Of a stretch of DNA of 64,000 bases, positions 37,298 to 47,370 are shown piece by piece. A program made the translations under genes and the position numbers. Numbering within the stretch: the stretch's first letter is position 1; each line of letters starts with the position of its first letter. Origin of the DNA: JAPORY01 sp965215385 (GTDB lineage Bacteria; Pseudomonadota; Alphaproteobacteria; Rhodobacterales; Rhodobacteraceae); the NCBI GenBank assembly GCA_965215385.1, contig OZ244059.1, positions 3,038,001-3,102,000 of the forward strand, read 5' to 3'. The notes under the pieces are model-generated. The model was not told where the DNA came from, made no database searches, and was given only the letters and a program-made list of their open reading frames with translations.

Positions 37298-38607
37298 TGA
37301 GCGGTATCCCTCTATCGCCAACCACTCCCTATCGGGTATATCAAGCGGTCACGACAGTTCTTCGGCCAATAATCTGGACGACGGTCTCGGCTAGGTTGCG
37401 CAAACATGGCGTACCAGCGACGAGAATAGCTGAGCGCCTAGGGCACGCTAGCATTGATCGCCCTGCCGGCCCGCTTGCTTGGTTTCACTGTGCAAGCCTT
37501 GGCGAGAGTCTCTCGGTTTTAGCACTGATTGACGCGCTCTTGAGTCGTCGTCCGGGGCTGAATGCATTAATTACCTCCGGAACCGCGTCGTCAGCAGATG
37601 TACTTGCCGGTCGAATGCCGTCCGCTTGTGCGCATCAGTTTGCGCCAATTGATGTGCGCGAACCGGTGACGCGATTTCTCAATCACTGGCGACCCAACAT
37701 TGGTGTGTTTGTCGAGAGTGAAATCTGGCCGAATCTGCTCGTCATGACCCGTGACCGAGGATCCCGCCTGGCTCTAATCAATGCTCGCCTTTCGGCTCGC
37801 TCGGTAAGAGGGTGGCGGCGGTTTCCGGCGACGAGTGCTTTCTTACTGAACAAGTTTGATCTGATTCTGGCACAAAGCCGTTCGACCGCAAATGATCTGC
37901 TAGCGATGAATGCGCCGAAAGATCGCCTACGAAACGGTCGTGACTTGAAATCAGCTGCCCACCCATTGCCCGTTGATCAACAGGAACTGCAGAGATTGCG
38001 GATGGCAATCGGTGATCGACCAATCTGGATCGCGAGTTCGACCCATGAGGGGGAAGAAGAAATCATATTACTGGCGCACAAAAAGTTATTGAAACACTAC
38101 CCGAATGCCTGTTTGATCTTGGCACCGCGGCATCCTGAGCGCGGCGATGAAATCGCGGCACTGATGAGCGATTACGAATTCTTGACAGCACGCCGGAGTT
38201 TATCAAAACAGTTATCGTCGGAAACCCAAGTTTACTTGGCGGACTCTTTGGGTGAGATGGGGCTTTGGTATGCCCTCGGAAGCATTGTGTTTGTCGGCGG
38301 ATCTTTTCCAGAAGAAGTAGGTGGTCACAACCCCTATGAACCAGCGACATTTGGCAATGCAGTTCTAACGGGGCCGCATAGATCAAATTTTAGGGAGCCC
38401 TACTTTGCTTTGATGGCGGCAGGCGGTGCATTGGAGGTTCGTGATAGTGACGCGTTGTCAGAGGTCCTTATCCAGCTCGTGACTGAGCCGAGAGGGGCAA
38501 AAGAAATTGGTCAGAAGGCATTAGAATTTACCCAATTGGGGCAGGGGGCTCTTGAAGAAACACTCGCCGATGTGTTGAGTATTCTTGATCCGTCACTTAA
38601 TGCCTGA
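37297..38607 (+). CDS. waaA: 3-deoxy-D-manno-octulosonic acid transferase
   Basis: Inner-membrane enzyme adding Kdo from CMP-Kdo to lipid IVA, the first step of the LPS core. The 436 aa fit the family. Marks are WFHCASLGESLSVLALID (glycine-rich N-domain), FVESEIWPNLL, NARLSARSVRGW, and C-terminal APRHPERGDEI, FVGGSFPEEVGGHNPYEPA. In the middle the usual GNLK motif appears as GRDLKSA, a small local deviation that may reflect compensating indels. ATG 37297 overlaps the moaA stop; its own end overlaps the next gene by eight bases. Its presence shows the organism makes LPS. Confidence 0.95.
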   Translation: MSGIPLSPTTPYRVYQAVTTVLRPIIWTTVSARLRKHGVPATRIAERLGHASIDRPAGPLAWFHCASLGESLSVLALIDALLSRRPGLNALITSGTASSADVLAGRMPSACAHQFAPIDVREPVTRFLNHWRPNIGVFVESEIWPNLLVMTRDRGSRLALINARLSARSVRGWRRFPATSAFLLNKFDLILAQSRSTANDLLAMNAPKDRLRNGRDLKSAAHPLPVDQQELQRLRMAIGDRPIWIASSTHEGEEEIILLAHKKLLKHYPNACLILAPRHPERGDEIAALMSDYEFLTARRSLSKQLSSETQVYLADSLGEMGLWYALGSIVFVGGSFPEEVGGHNPYEPATFGNAVLTGPHRSNFREPYFALMAAGGALEVRDSDALSEVLIQLVTEPRGAKEIGQKALEFTQLGQGALEETLADVLSILDPSLNA

Positions 38608-39667
38608 ACTGATTGTCGTTAACTTGAGCCGCAGCAATACTGGTGTTTCCGCCACATCTGCGCAGGTAGCCAGACATCATCTGCGCCGCTATGATCTCAA
38701 GATTGCAGGCTTTCAGCTAGATGATCTGCCGAGTTCGATTTCTATGGCTGCCGCGCGAAGACTTAGTGCCCACCCACCGGCTCATCGCCCTTATGCAATT
38801 TGGCATGTGAGACGAAATCGCGAAATGCAGGCGGGAATCTGGGCTCGAGATATTCTGCGTCTACCAATTCGACTGGTATTCTCATCAGCTGCACAACGTT
38901 ATCATTCTCTGTGGCCACGCTGGCTGATATCGCGTATGGATGCCGTTATCGCAACGACCCCGACAGCGGCGCAATTCGTACCGAATGTAGCCGCAATTGC
39001 GCCCCACGGAATCGACGAACAAGTCTTCTTCCCAGCCGTTAATCGTGCCGACGCGTGGAGAGACCTAGGATATCCTGGCAAACTGGGGGTCGCTACCATC
39101 GGTCGAGTTCGTCCAGAAAAGGGCACTGATCGCTTCGTCGATGCGATGATTCAACTCCTACCCGATCTACCAGAAGTCACCGCACTTGTTATTGGGCGGG
39201 CAACCCGCAAACACCATGTTTTCGATTTGAAGTTAAAGGATCGCGTCCAGCGTGCTGGACTCATCAATAGAATTCTATTCGTGGATGAAGTGGAATTCAG
39301 TATGATGCCGAAGATTCTTCGAGCCCTCACGCTTGTCGTACAGTTGCCGCACTATGAGGGTTATGGCATGGTACCGCTACAGGCATTAGCATCTGGAACG
39401 CCCTTTGTGGGAACTAATGCTGGCAATTTTAGGGCATTCAGTGATGACGGAGAAACTGGCCGAATCATAGATCCGCAAAACCTGGTAATGACGTTGCAGG
39501 TGATTCGTCGTCTGATTATGGATCAAGAAAGTCATGCGGAGATGGCAAAAAAGGCGGTAAAGCTGGTCCGAATGCGCTTCGGCATTGAACAAGAGGCAAA
39601 TGAAATTGCGCGAGTCTATGAGAAACTTTGGTCGTTGTCGCCTATGCTTGTAAGCACCAAACATTAG
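38600..39667 (+). CDS. LPS-core glycosyltransferase, GT4 family (LpcC-like)
   Basis: A 355-aa GT-B fold glycosyltransferase. ATG 38600 (MPELIVVNLSRSNTGVSATS) overlaps the end of waaA. Marks are HRPYAIWHVRRNREMQAG, ATIGRVRPEKGTDRFVDAM and the donor-binding HYEGYGMVPLQALASGTPFV, containing the E-x7-E-type motif of GT4. The gene after waaA in alphaproteobacteria is often LpcC, a mannosyltransferase acting on the Kdo residue, and the sequence style agrees; the sugar is inferred. Last gene of the moaA-waaA operon. Confidence 0.88.
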   Translation: MPELIVVNLSRSNTGVSATSAQVARHHLRRYDLKIAGFQLDDLPSSISMAAARRLSAHPPAHRPYAIWHVRRNREMQAGIWARDILRLPIRLVFSSAAQRYHSLWPRWLISRMDAVIATTPTAAQFVPNVAAIAPHGIDEQVFFPAVNRADAWRDLGYPGKLGVATIGRVRPEKGTDRFVDAMIQLLPDLPEVTALVIGRATRKHHVFDLKLKDRVQRAGLINRILFVDEVEFSMMPKILRALTLVVQLPHYEGYGMVPLQALASGTPFVGTNAGNFRAFSDDGETGRIIDPQNLVMTLQVIRRLIMDQESHAEMAKKAVKLVRMRFGIEQEANEIARVYEKLWSLSPMLVSTKH

Positions 39668-39838
39668 AAGATTAGAGGTGTCAACAGGCAACGCGTTGTG
39701 AATTATTCGAGAAATGCGTGTTCCTTCGGAAAGCCTATATGATATGGTCAGGGTGACACTTGCGAACAAAGTTTAAGGATTTGTTCATTCTCGCTCCGGT
39801 GTGGGTCTCATGGCCAGATTAGGTGGAGTAGGAAAATA

Positions 39839-40618
39839 ATGGCACGCCCAGTCGTAGGCATCATTGGTAACATGTATCTGATTGACGAACAGTATGCGGT
39901 GCATGCTGGCGGGCTGACGAACTCCGAAGCCGTCGCGTCAGTTTCTAACTGCCTGCCGATGCTAGTACCGGCGGATCCTAGCGTTATGCCCGTGGCTGAA
40001 CTGACGGAGATTTGCGACGGATTTCTTCTCACCGGTGGTCGGCCGAATATTCATCCAGAAGAGTATGGCGAAGTTGCGACTAAAGAATACGGAGAGTTTG
40101 ATCGTGCGCGTGATGCCCTCACCTTACCATTAATTCGAAGCTGTGTGGAGCGCGGCCAGCCGTTCTTGGGAATTTGCCGAGGGTTTCAGGAGGTCAATGT
40201 GGCAATGGGTGGAACGCTATACCCTGAGATACGCGACCTGCCCGGTCGAATGAATCACCGTATGCCACCAGATGGGACGCTGAACGAAAAATTCGCGCTT
40301 CGACACCAAGTGATTTTGAAAGAGGGTAGTATTTTTCACCGCTTGTTCGGAGCGCGTGAGGTTTCGACCAATACCTTACACGGGCAAGGGATCAAACAGC
40401 CGGGAAAACGGATTGTTGTCGAAGGGCATGCGTCCGACGGTACGCCAGAGGCTATTCGGGTGGCACAGGCACCCGGATTCACCTTATCGGTGCAATGGCA
40501 TCCCGAGTGGAATGCTAGCCACGATCCAGTTTCAAGGCCGCTTTTTGAAGCGTTTGGCGACGCCGTTCGTGCTTGGCGGTCCGGTGCTCAGCAACAGCCA
40601 TTTCGCCGGGTGGGCTGA
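39839..40618 (+). CDS. Class I glutamine amidotransferase, peptidase C26
   Basis: A 259-aa hydrolase of the gamma-glutamyl-gamma-aminobutyrate hydrolase (PuuD) family. The nucleophile Cys113 is in FLGICRGFQEVN; the catalytic His and Glu are in VQWHPEWNA. LLTGGRPNIHPEEYG forms the glycine-rich strand. It would release glutamate from gamma-glutamylated amines, for instance in putrescine use. It is monocistronic, 170 bp after the glycosyltransferase, and no other puu genes are seen. Confidence 0.93.
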   Translation: MARPVVGIIGNMYLIDEQYAVHAGGLTNSEAVASVSNCLPMLVPADPSVMPVAELTEICDGFLLTGGRPNIHPEEYGEVATKEYGEFDRARDALTLPLIRSCVERGQPFLGICRGFQEVNVAMGGTLYPEIRDLPGRMNHRMPPDGTLNEKFALRHQVILKEGSIFHRLFGAREVSTNTLHGQGIKQPGKRIVVEGHASDGTPEAIRVAQAPGFTLSVQWHPEWNASHDPVSRPLFEAFGDAVRAWRSGAQQQPFRRVG

Positions 40619-41467
40619 TTTACGCAAACTCAGGCGCATCTTGAGAGGCAATCGACGACGGAGTTATCCGCAACCGCGTCAGATTATCAATTCGCACTAT
40701 CGTACTTTGGAAAATTTGCCGCATTGAGTGGCGGTGAGGCCGTATTTACCGATGGTAGGACGACCCGCGACTCGCGTGGGATATCAATTGCCTATTCGGC
40801 CGGTCTTGAAGGGGTGCGAAGGGCGTGGGCAATAATTCCATTGATTGGCTGCGGTCGCGTAACGATACCCGCCCGATGTTCTTGCTATCGAAGACATTGT
40901 GATGACAGCAAATCAAGCAGTTGGTGCGTGGGCCGGTGTTGAGATTCACGCCAAATACTGTGATCCGAGACATCGGTGCATAGTTCGGAAATCTCGACGT
41001 CGAGTTTGGGATAGATTGCCTTAATCGCCAATAGAATCAACAGGAATTGCGATGCTCTCTGGCGTTCTCGTTCGTTTTCTTGGAGACTCAAACTCCTCTT
41101 TGGTAGCAGATGCCATCGAATGATTTAATCAACACAATCACAATTGGAGGAAGCAATTGCAAAATATAGTGCATCTTGAGTTGGTCAAAGAAGGGCACGG
41201 AACGGGCCTTGGCTTGTGATTTGACGCGCCGGACGATACTATTACCCCAATATCACCAACATCAGAGCAAGGTCGAATCGATTTATGCGATGCATTAATT
41301 GTGCGCGGATTGGATTACTGCAAATAAAATGTGTCTGGGGCAGGTTTGTAATTCTAGATCCCGCGAATCGGTTTCCGGCGTTGTCCAATCGAGAAACTTT
41401 TGCCGCTCCTACCGATGCGATTCAAGACTAACCGAAGAGCAGATGGATGCCAACAAGGTGCCACGCG
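40619..41467. other. Gene-free stretch
   Basis: About 850 bp. Short open frames on both strands carry no motif that I could assign; it looks eroded. Confidence 0.4.
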
Positions 41468-42304
41468 ATGATCCGCTCGATTCTTGTGATAATCTCACTC
41501 ACATTTTACCTCTGCAGTCCGCAGGGCGTCATAGGGCAGGACAAACGTCTAAGTGCGATGACGACCGAAGAACTTCTTGAACTTACCACCGCAGAGTAGG
41601 ATTGGGCGCATTTATCTGATGAGGCGATCGAAGAAAGAATTGCGCGCGCGAAATCGACTCAGGAAATGACTGACGAAGAATTCCCAGAGGAGATCGGGGT
41701 TCGGGCCGATGAGACCGAGTCTATTCCAGAATGGTGGCTAGAAATGCTCCGAGAAATGATCGAAGGATTGGCATCCTTGCAAAGTACGCCGGCCGAAGAA
41801 CGCCGTGAGCAACACCGCCTAATCGTGTGGGGAGTAATAAAGAACTACACGGAGGAGCTTCGAAAGGACGCAATTGAAAGCCTACGCGATTTTGATAGCA
41901 AATTCGAAAGATTGCGCACCGTAGCAAGCAAAGCATACATAGCAAAAATGATAGCTGAACTTGAAGCTCGGAAAGGAGAACTGCTGGAGATTTGGCGGTG
42001 CGAGGGGTCGCGGGGAGCCACTCTTAAGGCTTGGCCGTGAAGACCACGGTGGCACGGCGCGTTTGAAGGCGACACACTGCCCGAAATTGAAACGGTGTAT
42101 GAGGTGGATGGCGAACAGCGCAGCTGGTCTTGGGATGCTGCTGATAACGCTGACAACAGCATGAAAGCCACCTGGGATTTCGGCTTCACAATTGAGCCAA
42201 GCGGGCTCGGCGGATATTTTGTTTTTTCAGAGCAGTATGAGAATCCTGATCGCCCAGGATTTTATAAACCTGCCGCCACCTTCCAGTGTTCATTGCAGCC
42301 GTAA
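41468..42304 (+). pseudogene. Secreted protein gene broken by two in-frame stops
   Basis: One continuous frame from ATG 41468 to TGA/TAA-type end at 42304 interrupted only by TAG 41597-41599 and TGA 42038-42040. It starts with a signal peptide (MIRSILVIISLTFYLCSPQG, cleavage near VIGQD), then a charged helical part (RLIVWGVIKNYTEELRKD, IAKMIAELEARKGELLEI) and a C-terminal domain (RWHGAFEGDTLPEIETVYEV, GYFVFSEQYENPDRPGFY). Readable protein on both sides of each stop, with no frame change, shows two recent nonsense changes. The family is unknown. Confidence 0.7.
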
Positions 42305-43016
42305 TGGCAGCAGAACGATGTTTGGGCGGGGTGAGGAATGCGATGCGGCTAATTATCGGCAAGGTATTAATGAATCCTAGAACGAGGTCGAGAAGCAACT
42401 TCATAGTGCCTATCCTGACCTTGTTAGAGAAGGGCTGGGAATGGGACCCAGTTAATGACCGATCGCAAGAAATTTCTTAGCGCGGGAGCAGAAGGAAGCC
42501 AGACAACCTTCCTGAAGGCCAAGATTTTTGCCTTGCAGCAGGCTGTGGCACTGTGTAATTGAAAGGAACACTTTATCTCACCTTATTGCTTCTCTTGACT
42601 GTTCGCTGAAGGAGGCGGGGCCATTTATCGGGGTATTCGCTTAACAACAGATCGTGCGGACAATGAATATCAAAGCCGCGAGGAGGTAGCCGCTCTTGAC
42701 GAGCGGGCAACGGAGTGGCCCGGAAGCCTAGCAATTATTGAGTTTCCGCCGCAGGAACCTGATCCTTTCTCCTCAAAGGGAGTGCGGGGCTCTATGCCTA
42801 ACGAAAAGAAATGACTGCCGCGGCGAGTATACTCTGGCTTGTGACCAGGCTAGTCTACGCCCCTGCACTTTCCTTTGTTATACTGGGTGATGACGATGAC
42901 CACAACGATCACACCAAATTATTGCAAAATTAGCCTGAAATACACTGCTCAATGCATGAGCGAACTGACCACTCGCCTTACATCCCGTAACATTTCGGTG
43001 CTTTCGGAGCAAAACT
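42305..43016. other. Stretch before the restriction-modification genes
   Basis: About 710 bp. A frame ending at about 42813 reads like protein (AIYRGIRLTTDRADNEYQSR, EEVAALDERATEWPGSLAII) but lacks a clear start; it could be the end of a lost gene. The last 200 bp probably hold the methyltransferase promoter. Confidence 0.4.
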
Positions 43017-44015
43017 GTGGTTAGAGCCAGAAACAACAATAAGGCATCAGCTAACCTGAGCGATGCAAGGATTAGGACTTTCGCCGACCTTTTTTGCGGG
43101 ATAGGCGGATTTCACTACGCCTCTCGCAGTCTCGGAATGCAGTGTGTATTCGCCAGCGATATAGACGAGGCTTGTCGAGACCAGTATGAGCATAATTTTG
43201 GGATATACCCGCAAGGCGACATAGCGTCGATTTGCGCGTCATCCATTCCCGATCATGATATCCTGTTCGCTGGATTTCCCTGTCAGCCATTCAGCATCAT
43301 TGGTACTATGAACGGAATGAATGACGCACGGGGGACGCTGTTTCTAGACATACTGCGGGTTCTGGAAGCGAAAAGGCCGAAGGCCGTCGTGCTTGAGAAC
43401 GTTCGCCAATTCGCCAGTTTTGGGGGTGGCGAACCGCTCAACCAAGTATTGAGAGGACTATCCAATCTTGAATACGCGCCGACTTGGAAAATTTTGAATG
43501 CCTTGGATTTTGGATTGCCACAGAAACGGGAACGCACAATCATCGTCGGAATTCAGGGTGGCATCGAACACTCCCATTGGCCAAAATCACGAAAGTCCCG
43601 CAAGTCGCTTTATGACATTCTCGAATCCAACCCCGATAAGCGGCATTTTGTTAGTGAAAAGATCCGGCGCAAGCGACTCGAAAAACACACAGCCAAGGTA
43701 AAGCCTGCAATCTGGCACGAAAATAAGGGAGGGAACATTTCCAGTCACCCGTTTTCCTGCGCTCTGCGGGCAGGAGCCAGCTACAATTATCTGTTGGTCG
43801 ATGGCGAGCGGCGGCTCACTCCCCGCGAACAATTGCGATTGCAGGGTTTTCCGGAAAGTTTCAAAATCATCGGTGGCGATGGGAAAATTCGAAAACAAAC
43901 CGGGAACGCGGTACCGGTTCCCATGGTTCGTGCCGTAATCAAGGAGGTACTTTATGCGTTCGGTAAGACTTCGCGGCAAAACCTCGACATCGAAATACGA
44001 ACCTTATCCGCTTAA
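43017..44015 (+). CDS. DNA (cytosine-5)-methyltransferase
   Basis: A 332-aa type II C5-methyltransferase. Start GTG 43017 with GGAG upstream. Motif I is FADLFCGIGGF (24-32 for the core), motif IV FAGFPCQPFS with the catalytic Cys89, motif VI VLENVRQF, motif VIII LPQKRERTIIVG, motif IX RLTPREQLRLQGFP and motif X RKQTGNAVPVPM. The region between VIII and IX, holding the target-recognition domain, is short, and the recognition site cannot be read from it. It overlaps the next gene by 62 bases, forming a compact restriction-modification pair. Surroundings are accessory DNA, suggesting transfer. Confidence 0.95.
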   Translation: MVRARNNNKASANLSDARIRTFADLFCGIGGFHYASRSLGMQCVFASDIDEACRDQYEHNFGIYPQGDIASICASSIPDHDILFAGFPCQPFSIIGTMNGMNDARGTLFLDILRVLEAKRPKAVVLENVRQFASFGGGEPLNQVLRGLSNLEYAPTWKILNALDFGLPQKRERTIIVGIQGGIEHSHWPKSRKSRKSLYDILESNPDKRHFVSEKIRRKRLEKHTAKVKPAIWHENKGGNISSHPFSCALRAGASYNYLLVDGERRLTPREQLRLQGFPESFKIIGGDGKIRKQTGNAVPVPMVRAVIKEVLYAFGKTSRQNLDIEIRTLSA

Positions 44016-44682
44016 CGAGTTTCCCGAAAGCGTTATCCAGTCTATCGCCAAACGAATTGTTCACCTGCTCGCGGTCGGGCAGGCCGACATGTCCGGTGGG
44101 CAATTTGAAACCATCTTCGCTGACTCGGTTGACGGGTACGCGTATAATCGGCCGCTGGGAATTGCAGATGTGGCTTGGAACGGAATTTGCTGGTCGGTCA
44201 AAACGGTGAAAAATAACTTCCCACACAAGGCGCAATCTGTTCGTTTGATAAGTGGACGCAACAGTCCGACCTACTCCGCCGAAATCAACAATCCCTTTGA
44301 TGACATTCAGGCGACTGGGCAAAGCGTGATTGATGTTTACAACGCGCGGATTGATCTCGCCAAGAAAGATCACGATAAAGCGCGAATGCTTGTAATGGTT
44401 CGTAACACCGTAACGCGGGAATTCACGATCTTTGAACGAGCGATCAATGAATACCCCGTCAAAAACTTCAGATGGAGACAGAATAAACCGAACAATCTGG
44501 AAGCTTACGAGGGCGATCGACACGCCTTCACTTGGCAACCACATGGATCGCAGTTCACCATACTGGAGCCAGTGCCGGATAGTGCAGTGCGTTTTCGGAT
44601 AAGAAAAAATCCAGTTGCGTTGGAAGTGGAACAGGTTTTGAATATCGCCGGTTTCCAGTCGGATTGGGTCGAGATTCTATAG
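43954..44682 (+). CDS. Putative type II restriction endonuclease partner
   Basis: A 242-aa protein starting at ATG 43954, inside the end of the methyltransferase gene, with GGAGG at 43944-43948. The likely nuclease core is GIADVAWNGICWSVKTVKNN: Asp72 followed by S-V-Lys83 resembles a PD-(D/E)XK active site with Ser in the acidic position, seen in some restriction enzymes. RLISGRNSPTYSAEIN follows. Position next to a C5-methyltransferase makes the restriction role likely, but it is inferred from context. Overlap of 62 bases implies coordinated expression with methylase first, the usual safe order. Confidence 0.72.
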   Translation: MRSVRLRGKTSTSKYEPYPLNEFPESVIQSIAKRIVHLLAVGQADMSGGQFETIFADSVDGYAYNRPLGIADVAWNGICWSVKTVKNNFPHKAQSVRLISGRNSPTYSAEINNPFDDIQATGQSVIDVYNARIDLAKKDHDKARMLVMVRNTVTREFTIFERAINEYPVKNFRWRQNKPNNLEAYEGDRHAFTWQPHGSQFTILEPVPDSAVRFRIRKNPVALEVEQVLNIAGFQSDWVEIL

Positions 44683-44883
44683 TCGTTTGTGTCACCCATA
44701 GAGTTTCTCAGCGGTTACAACTGGCTTTTTTGCTCAGAACAATCTTTGCGAGCGTTTTGATCTGTCTTTCTCTTAGCTCTGCCACATCAAGCCGTTGCAC
44801 TGTCTGTCGGTTTTCGTTTCAGTTTATGAAGGTAACTTCGATTCCGGCTTGATTGCCAACTTTCCGATAGAAACGCGATTATA

Positions 44884-46077
44884 TCAAGTGACCAACTGGC
44901 GTTTCTTGTAAGCGGCGTTATCCCATAACTTGTTGGTCATGATCTCGGCAATTTTTTTGACTGCACGTGCGATATCTGTGGCATCGTTATAGAGCGGGGC
45001 AATTCCAAAACGCATTAAATCGGGCGCTCGAAAGTCACCAATTACCCCTCTTGCCTTCAATGCCTGAATGACGGCGTACCCCTCAGAAAACCTAAAGGCG
45101 ACATGCGAACCGCGTTCGCTAGCCCTACTTGGCGTCACCAAGGCAAGTTCAGGACACTTGGATTTGACCCCTGCCATAAATTGTTCTGTTAGCTTGCAAG
45201 ACTTCTCATAAACATCGTGAATATTTGCGTGTTGCCAGATTTCGAGCGCAGATTCCAAGGCGGTCATCTGCAGCACCGGCGGGGTACCGATGCGCATTCG
45301 GGCGATTCCATTCGCGGCACGATAGTCTTGCTCAAAGTCAAAAGGGGCCTGATGGCCAAGCCAACCAGACAACGTCGGTTCGATGCGGTCACAGTGGTGT
45401 GCTGCCACGTAAATGAAAGCAGGCGCTCCCGGACCCGCATTGAGGTATTTGTAGGTGCACCCGACTGCAAAATCGACACTTGCTGTTTCGACATCGATGG
45501 GGATGGCACCAACGGAGTGCGCCAGATCCCAGACCGAAAGAGCACCCGCATCGTGCGCTAGACGGGTGAGGGTGTTCAGGTTGTGGCGGCGGCCAGTTCG
45601 ATAGTCGACCTCAGTGAGCATGAGCACCGCAACTTCAGACGAAATGTTTTCAGAAACTTCCTCGGTCGGAACCAGCCGCAATTCATAGTTTCGACCAAGC
45701 AATCGAACCAATCCCGCCGCGATGTAGAGGTCTGACGGAAAATTACCGATATCGGATAAAATGACCTTGCGGTCAGGACGCAGCTTCAGAGCAGCTGAAA
45801 GTGCTTGAAATAACTGAATTGACAGGGTGTCGCCCGCGAGCACTTGGCCAGACTTGGCTCCAATCAAGGGGCAAATTTGCTCACCGACCCGCAGGGGCTG
45901 CTCAATCCATCCGGCGTCATTCCACGCCGCAATCAGCTGTTCACCCCATTCACCCGTAAGCGTTCGTTGCAGACGATGCGGCAGATTTTTTGGCATGGGG
46001 CCCAATGAATTGCCATTGAGGTAAATGCAGTCTTCGGGCAGCTGAAACCAGCTTTTGCATTTGGAAAAATCGGTCAT
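44884..46077 (-). CDS. kynU: Kynureninase
   Basis: PLP enzyme cleaving kynurenine to anthranilate and alanine in tryptophan degradation. The 397 aa are near the usual 400-416. Marks are YLNGNSLGPMPKNL, VLAGDTLSIQLFQAL, LSVWDLAHSVGAIPIDVETA, the PLP lysine in GCTYKYLNAGPGAPAF, and MRIGTPPVLQMTALE. ATG 46077 is the start. Other kyn genes (kynA, kynB) are not in the window. Flanks are non-coding, 700 bp on the upstream side. Confidence 0.96.
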   Translation of the reverse strand: MTDFSKCKSWFQLPEDCIYLNGNSLGPMPKNLPHRLQRTLTGEWGEQLIAAWNDAGWIEQPLRVGEQICPLIGAKSGQVLAGDTLSIQLFQALSAALKLRPDRKVILSDIGNFPSDLYIAAGLVRLLGRNYELRLVPTEEVSENISSEVAVLMLTEVDYRTGRRHNLNTLTRLAHDAGALSVWDLAHSVGAIPIDVETASVDFAVGCTYKYLNAGPGAPAFIYVAAHHCDRIEPTLSGWLGHQAPFDFEQDYRAANGIARMRIGTPPVLQMTALESALEIWQHANIHDVYEKSCKLTEQFMAGVKSKCPELALVTPSRASERGSHVAFRFSEGYAVIQALKARGVIGDFRAPDLMRFGIAPLYNDATDIARAVKKIAEIMTNKLWDNAAYKKRQLVT

Positions 46078-46783
46078 GAACAGCTGGGCATTGTGAGCAT
46101 TTCTTGGGTGACGTCAGCGACGCAGGGGCGTGATGTTTGCACGATCGAAAGTCACTTTATTCCCTACCATCAGATCCGTAAGCGATCAATTGCGATTATG
46201 GTTGAGCACAACTACACAGGCACTTTGTTCGTGTTCTACGAATAGAATACAAAAACCCGAATCCGCCTAAGGTCTTCGGCCCGATTTAGATCTGTGCAGA
46301 TATAGTCGACGATAATCGACCTTGAGCAGATTTTCAGGTGATCGTCGACATCGGTTGATGATCATAAATCGTCAGATCGTAATACGGCTCAATCGTATTC
46401 ACAATTGGCGTCCTTGATCAACCTGCCGAGCAGGTGGGTAGAATTTGCCGTTAAGGTTTGCCAAGCGACGACGCTGACTTAGAGTTTGCAGCTGAGTTCG
46501 ATGGCTGAGCTGCTTCGCTCCCGCAATCAGTTTGAGCGAATTGGGGCATCATATTAATTCGAACAATGAGAAGCGAATGCAGGAATGGAACCATCTTCGG
46601 GTGCTTGGAAAACTATGGGAGGGAGGCTAGAACAACGACTAGTGCGGTATCGAACCCGCTGCAGTTAGGGGAATGCCTTGATTGTTTGCAGGCTAGCGTG
46701 TTCAAAGGGCACAGACGTAGACCTTTATGATTATGAAGCGTTGGAACTAGACCAATCAAGGAAAAAGTCAGGACAAAATTGCT
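46078..46783. other. Intergenic between kynU and the methyltransferase-like gene
   Basis: About 700 bp without a supported gene. Several short inverted motifs around gtcgac (46302-46350) are present; no assigned role. Confidence 0.4.
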
Positions 46784-47233
46784 GTGAAACTTATTGATGT
46801 GCCACCCGTCTGGTTACTGCTCTTCCTGATTGCCACCTGGCTTCAGACCGAGCATTTATCAATGGGACTATCGTTCGGTGGTGCTTGGGCAGATTTTGTC
46901 GGCGGCCTGTTCGTCGGCGGTGGGATACTGCTGAATGGCTTGGCTTTGCGCGAGTTTCTTCGCTACAGCACGACGATTCTACCGCACAAGACGCCCTCTA
47001 GTTTGATTCAGACAGGGATTTTCTCGCGCACCCGAAACCCGATTTATCTCGGCGATGCTATGATTCTTGCCGGGCTCGTTCTTTGGTGGGATGCGGTGCT
47101 ATCGTTGGTGCTCATTCCGATTTTCGTTTGGATTATTGAGCGTCGCTTTATCATCAAAGAAGAGAATCGAATGCGCCAAGAATTCAAACTTGAATTTGTG
47201 CGATATGAACGGATGGTTCGACGTTGGATTTAA
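46784..47233 (+). CDS. Isoprenylcysteine carboxyl methyltransferase-like membrane protein
   Basis: A 149-aa integral membrane protein with three to four hydrophobic segments. It carries the ICMT/PEMT pattern IQTGIFSRTRNPIYLGDAMI followed by LVLWWDAVLSL and an acidic-basic end, RRFIIKEENRMRQEF to YERMVRRWI. Bacterial members methylate small molecules or are of unknown function. Start GTG 46784. It lies 137 bp before pntA on the same strand and could share its transcript. Confidence 0.88.
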   Translation: MKLIDVPPVWLLLFLIATWLQTEHLSMGLSFGGAWADFVGGLFVGGGILLNGLALREFLRYSTTILPHKTPSSLIQTGIFSRTRNPIYLGDAMILAGLVLWWDAVLSLVLIPIFVWIIERRFIIKEENRMRQEFKLEFVRYERMVRRWI

Positions 47234-47370
47234 CGCAGTTAGTCGATAACAGCCCCTGAGAAGTGCCGCCTAAACTAATGCCGCACGGAGGAATCGCTTT
47301 TGGTGAAAAACACTGTAGTGGTGCGCTGACCGAGAAAGGCCAATATCGAAATGAAAATAGGAATAAACGA

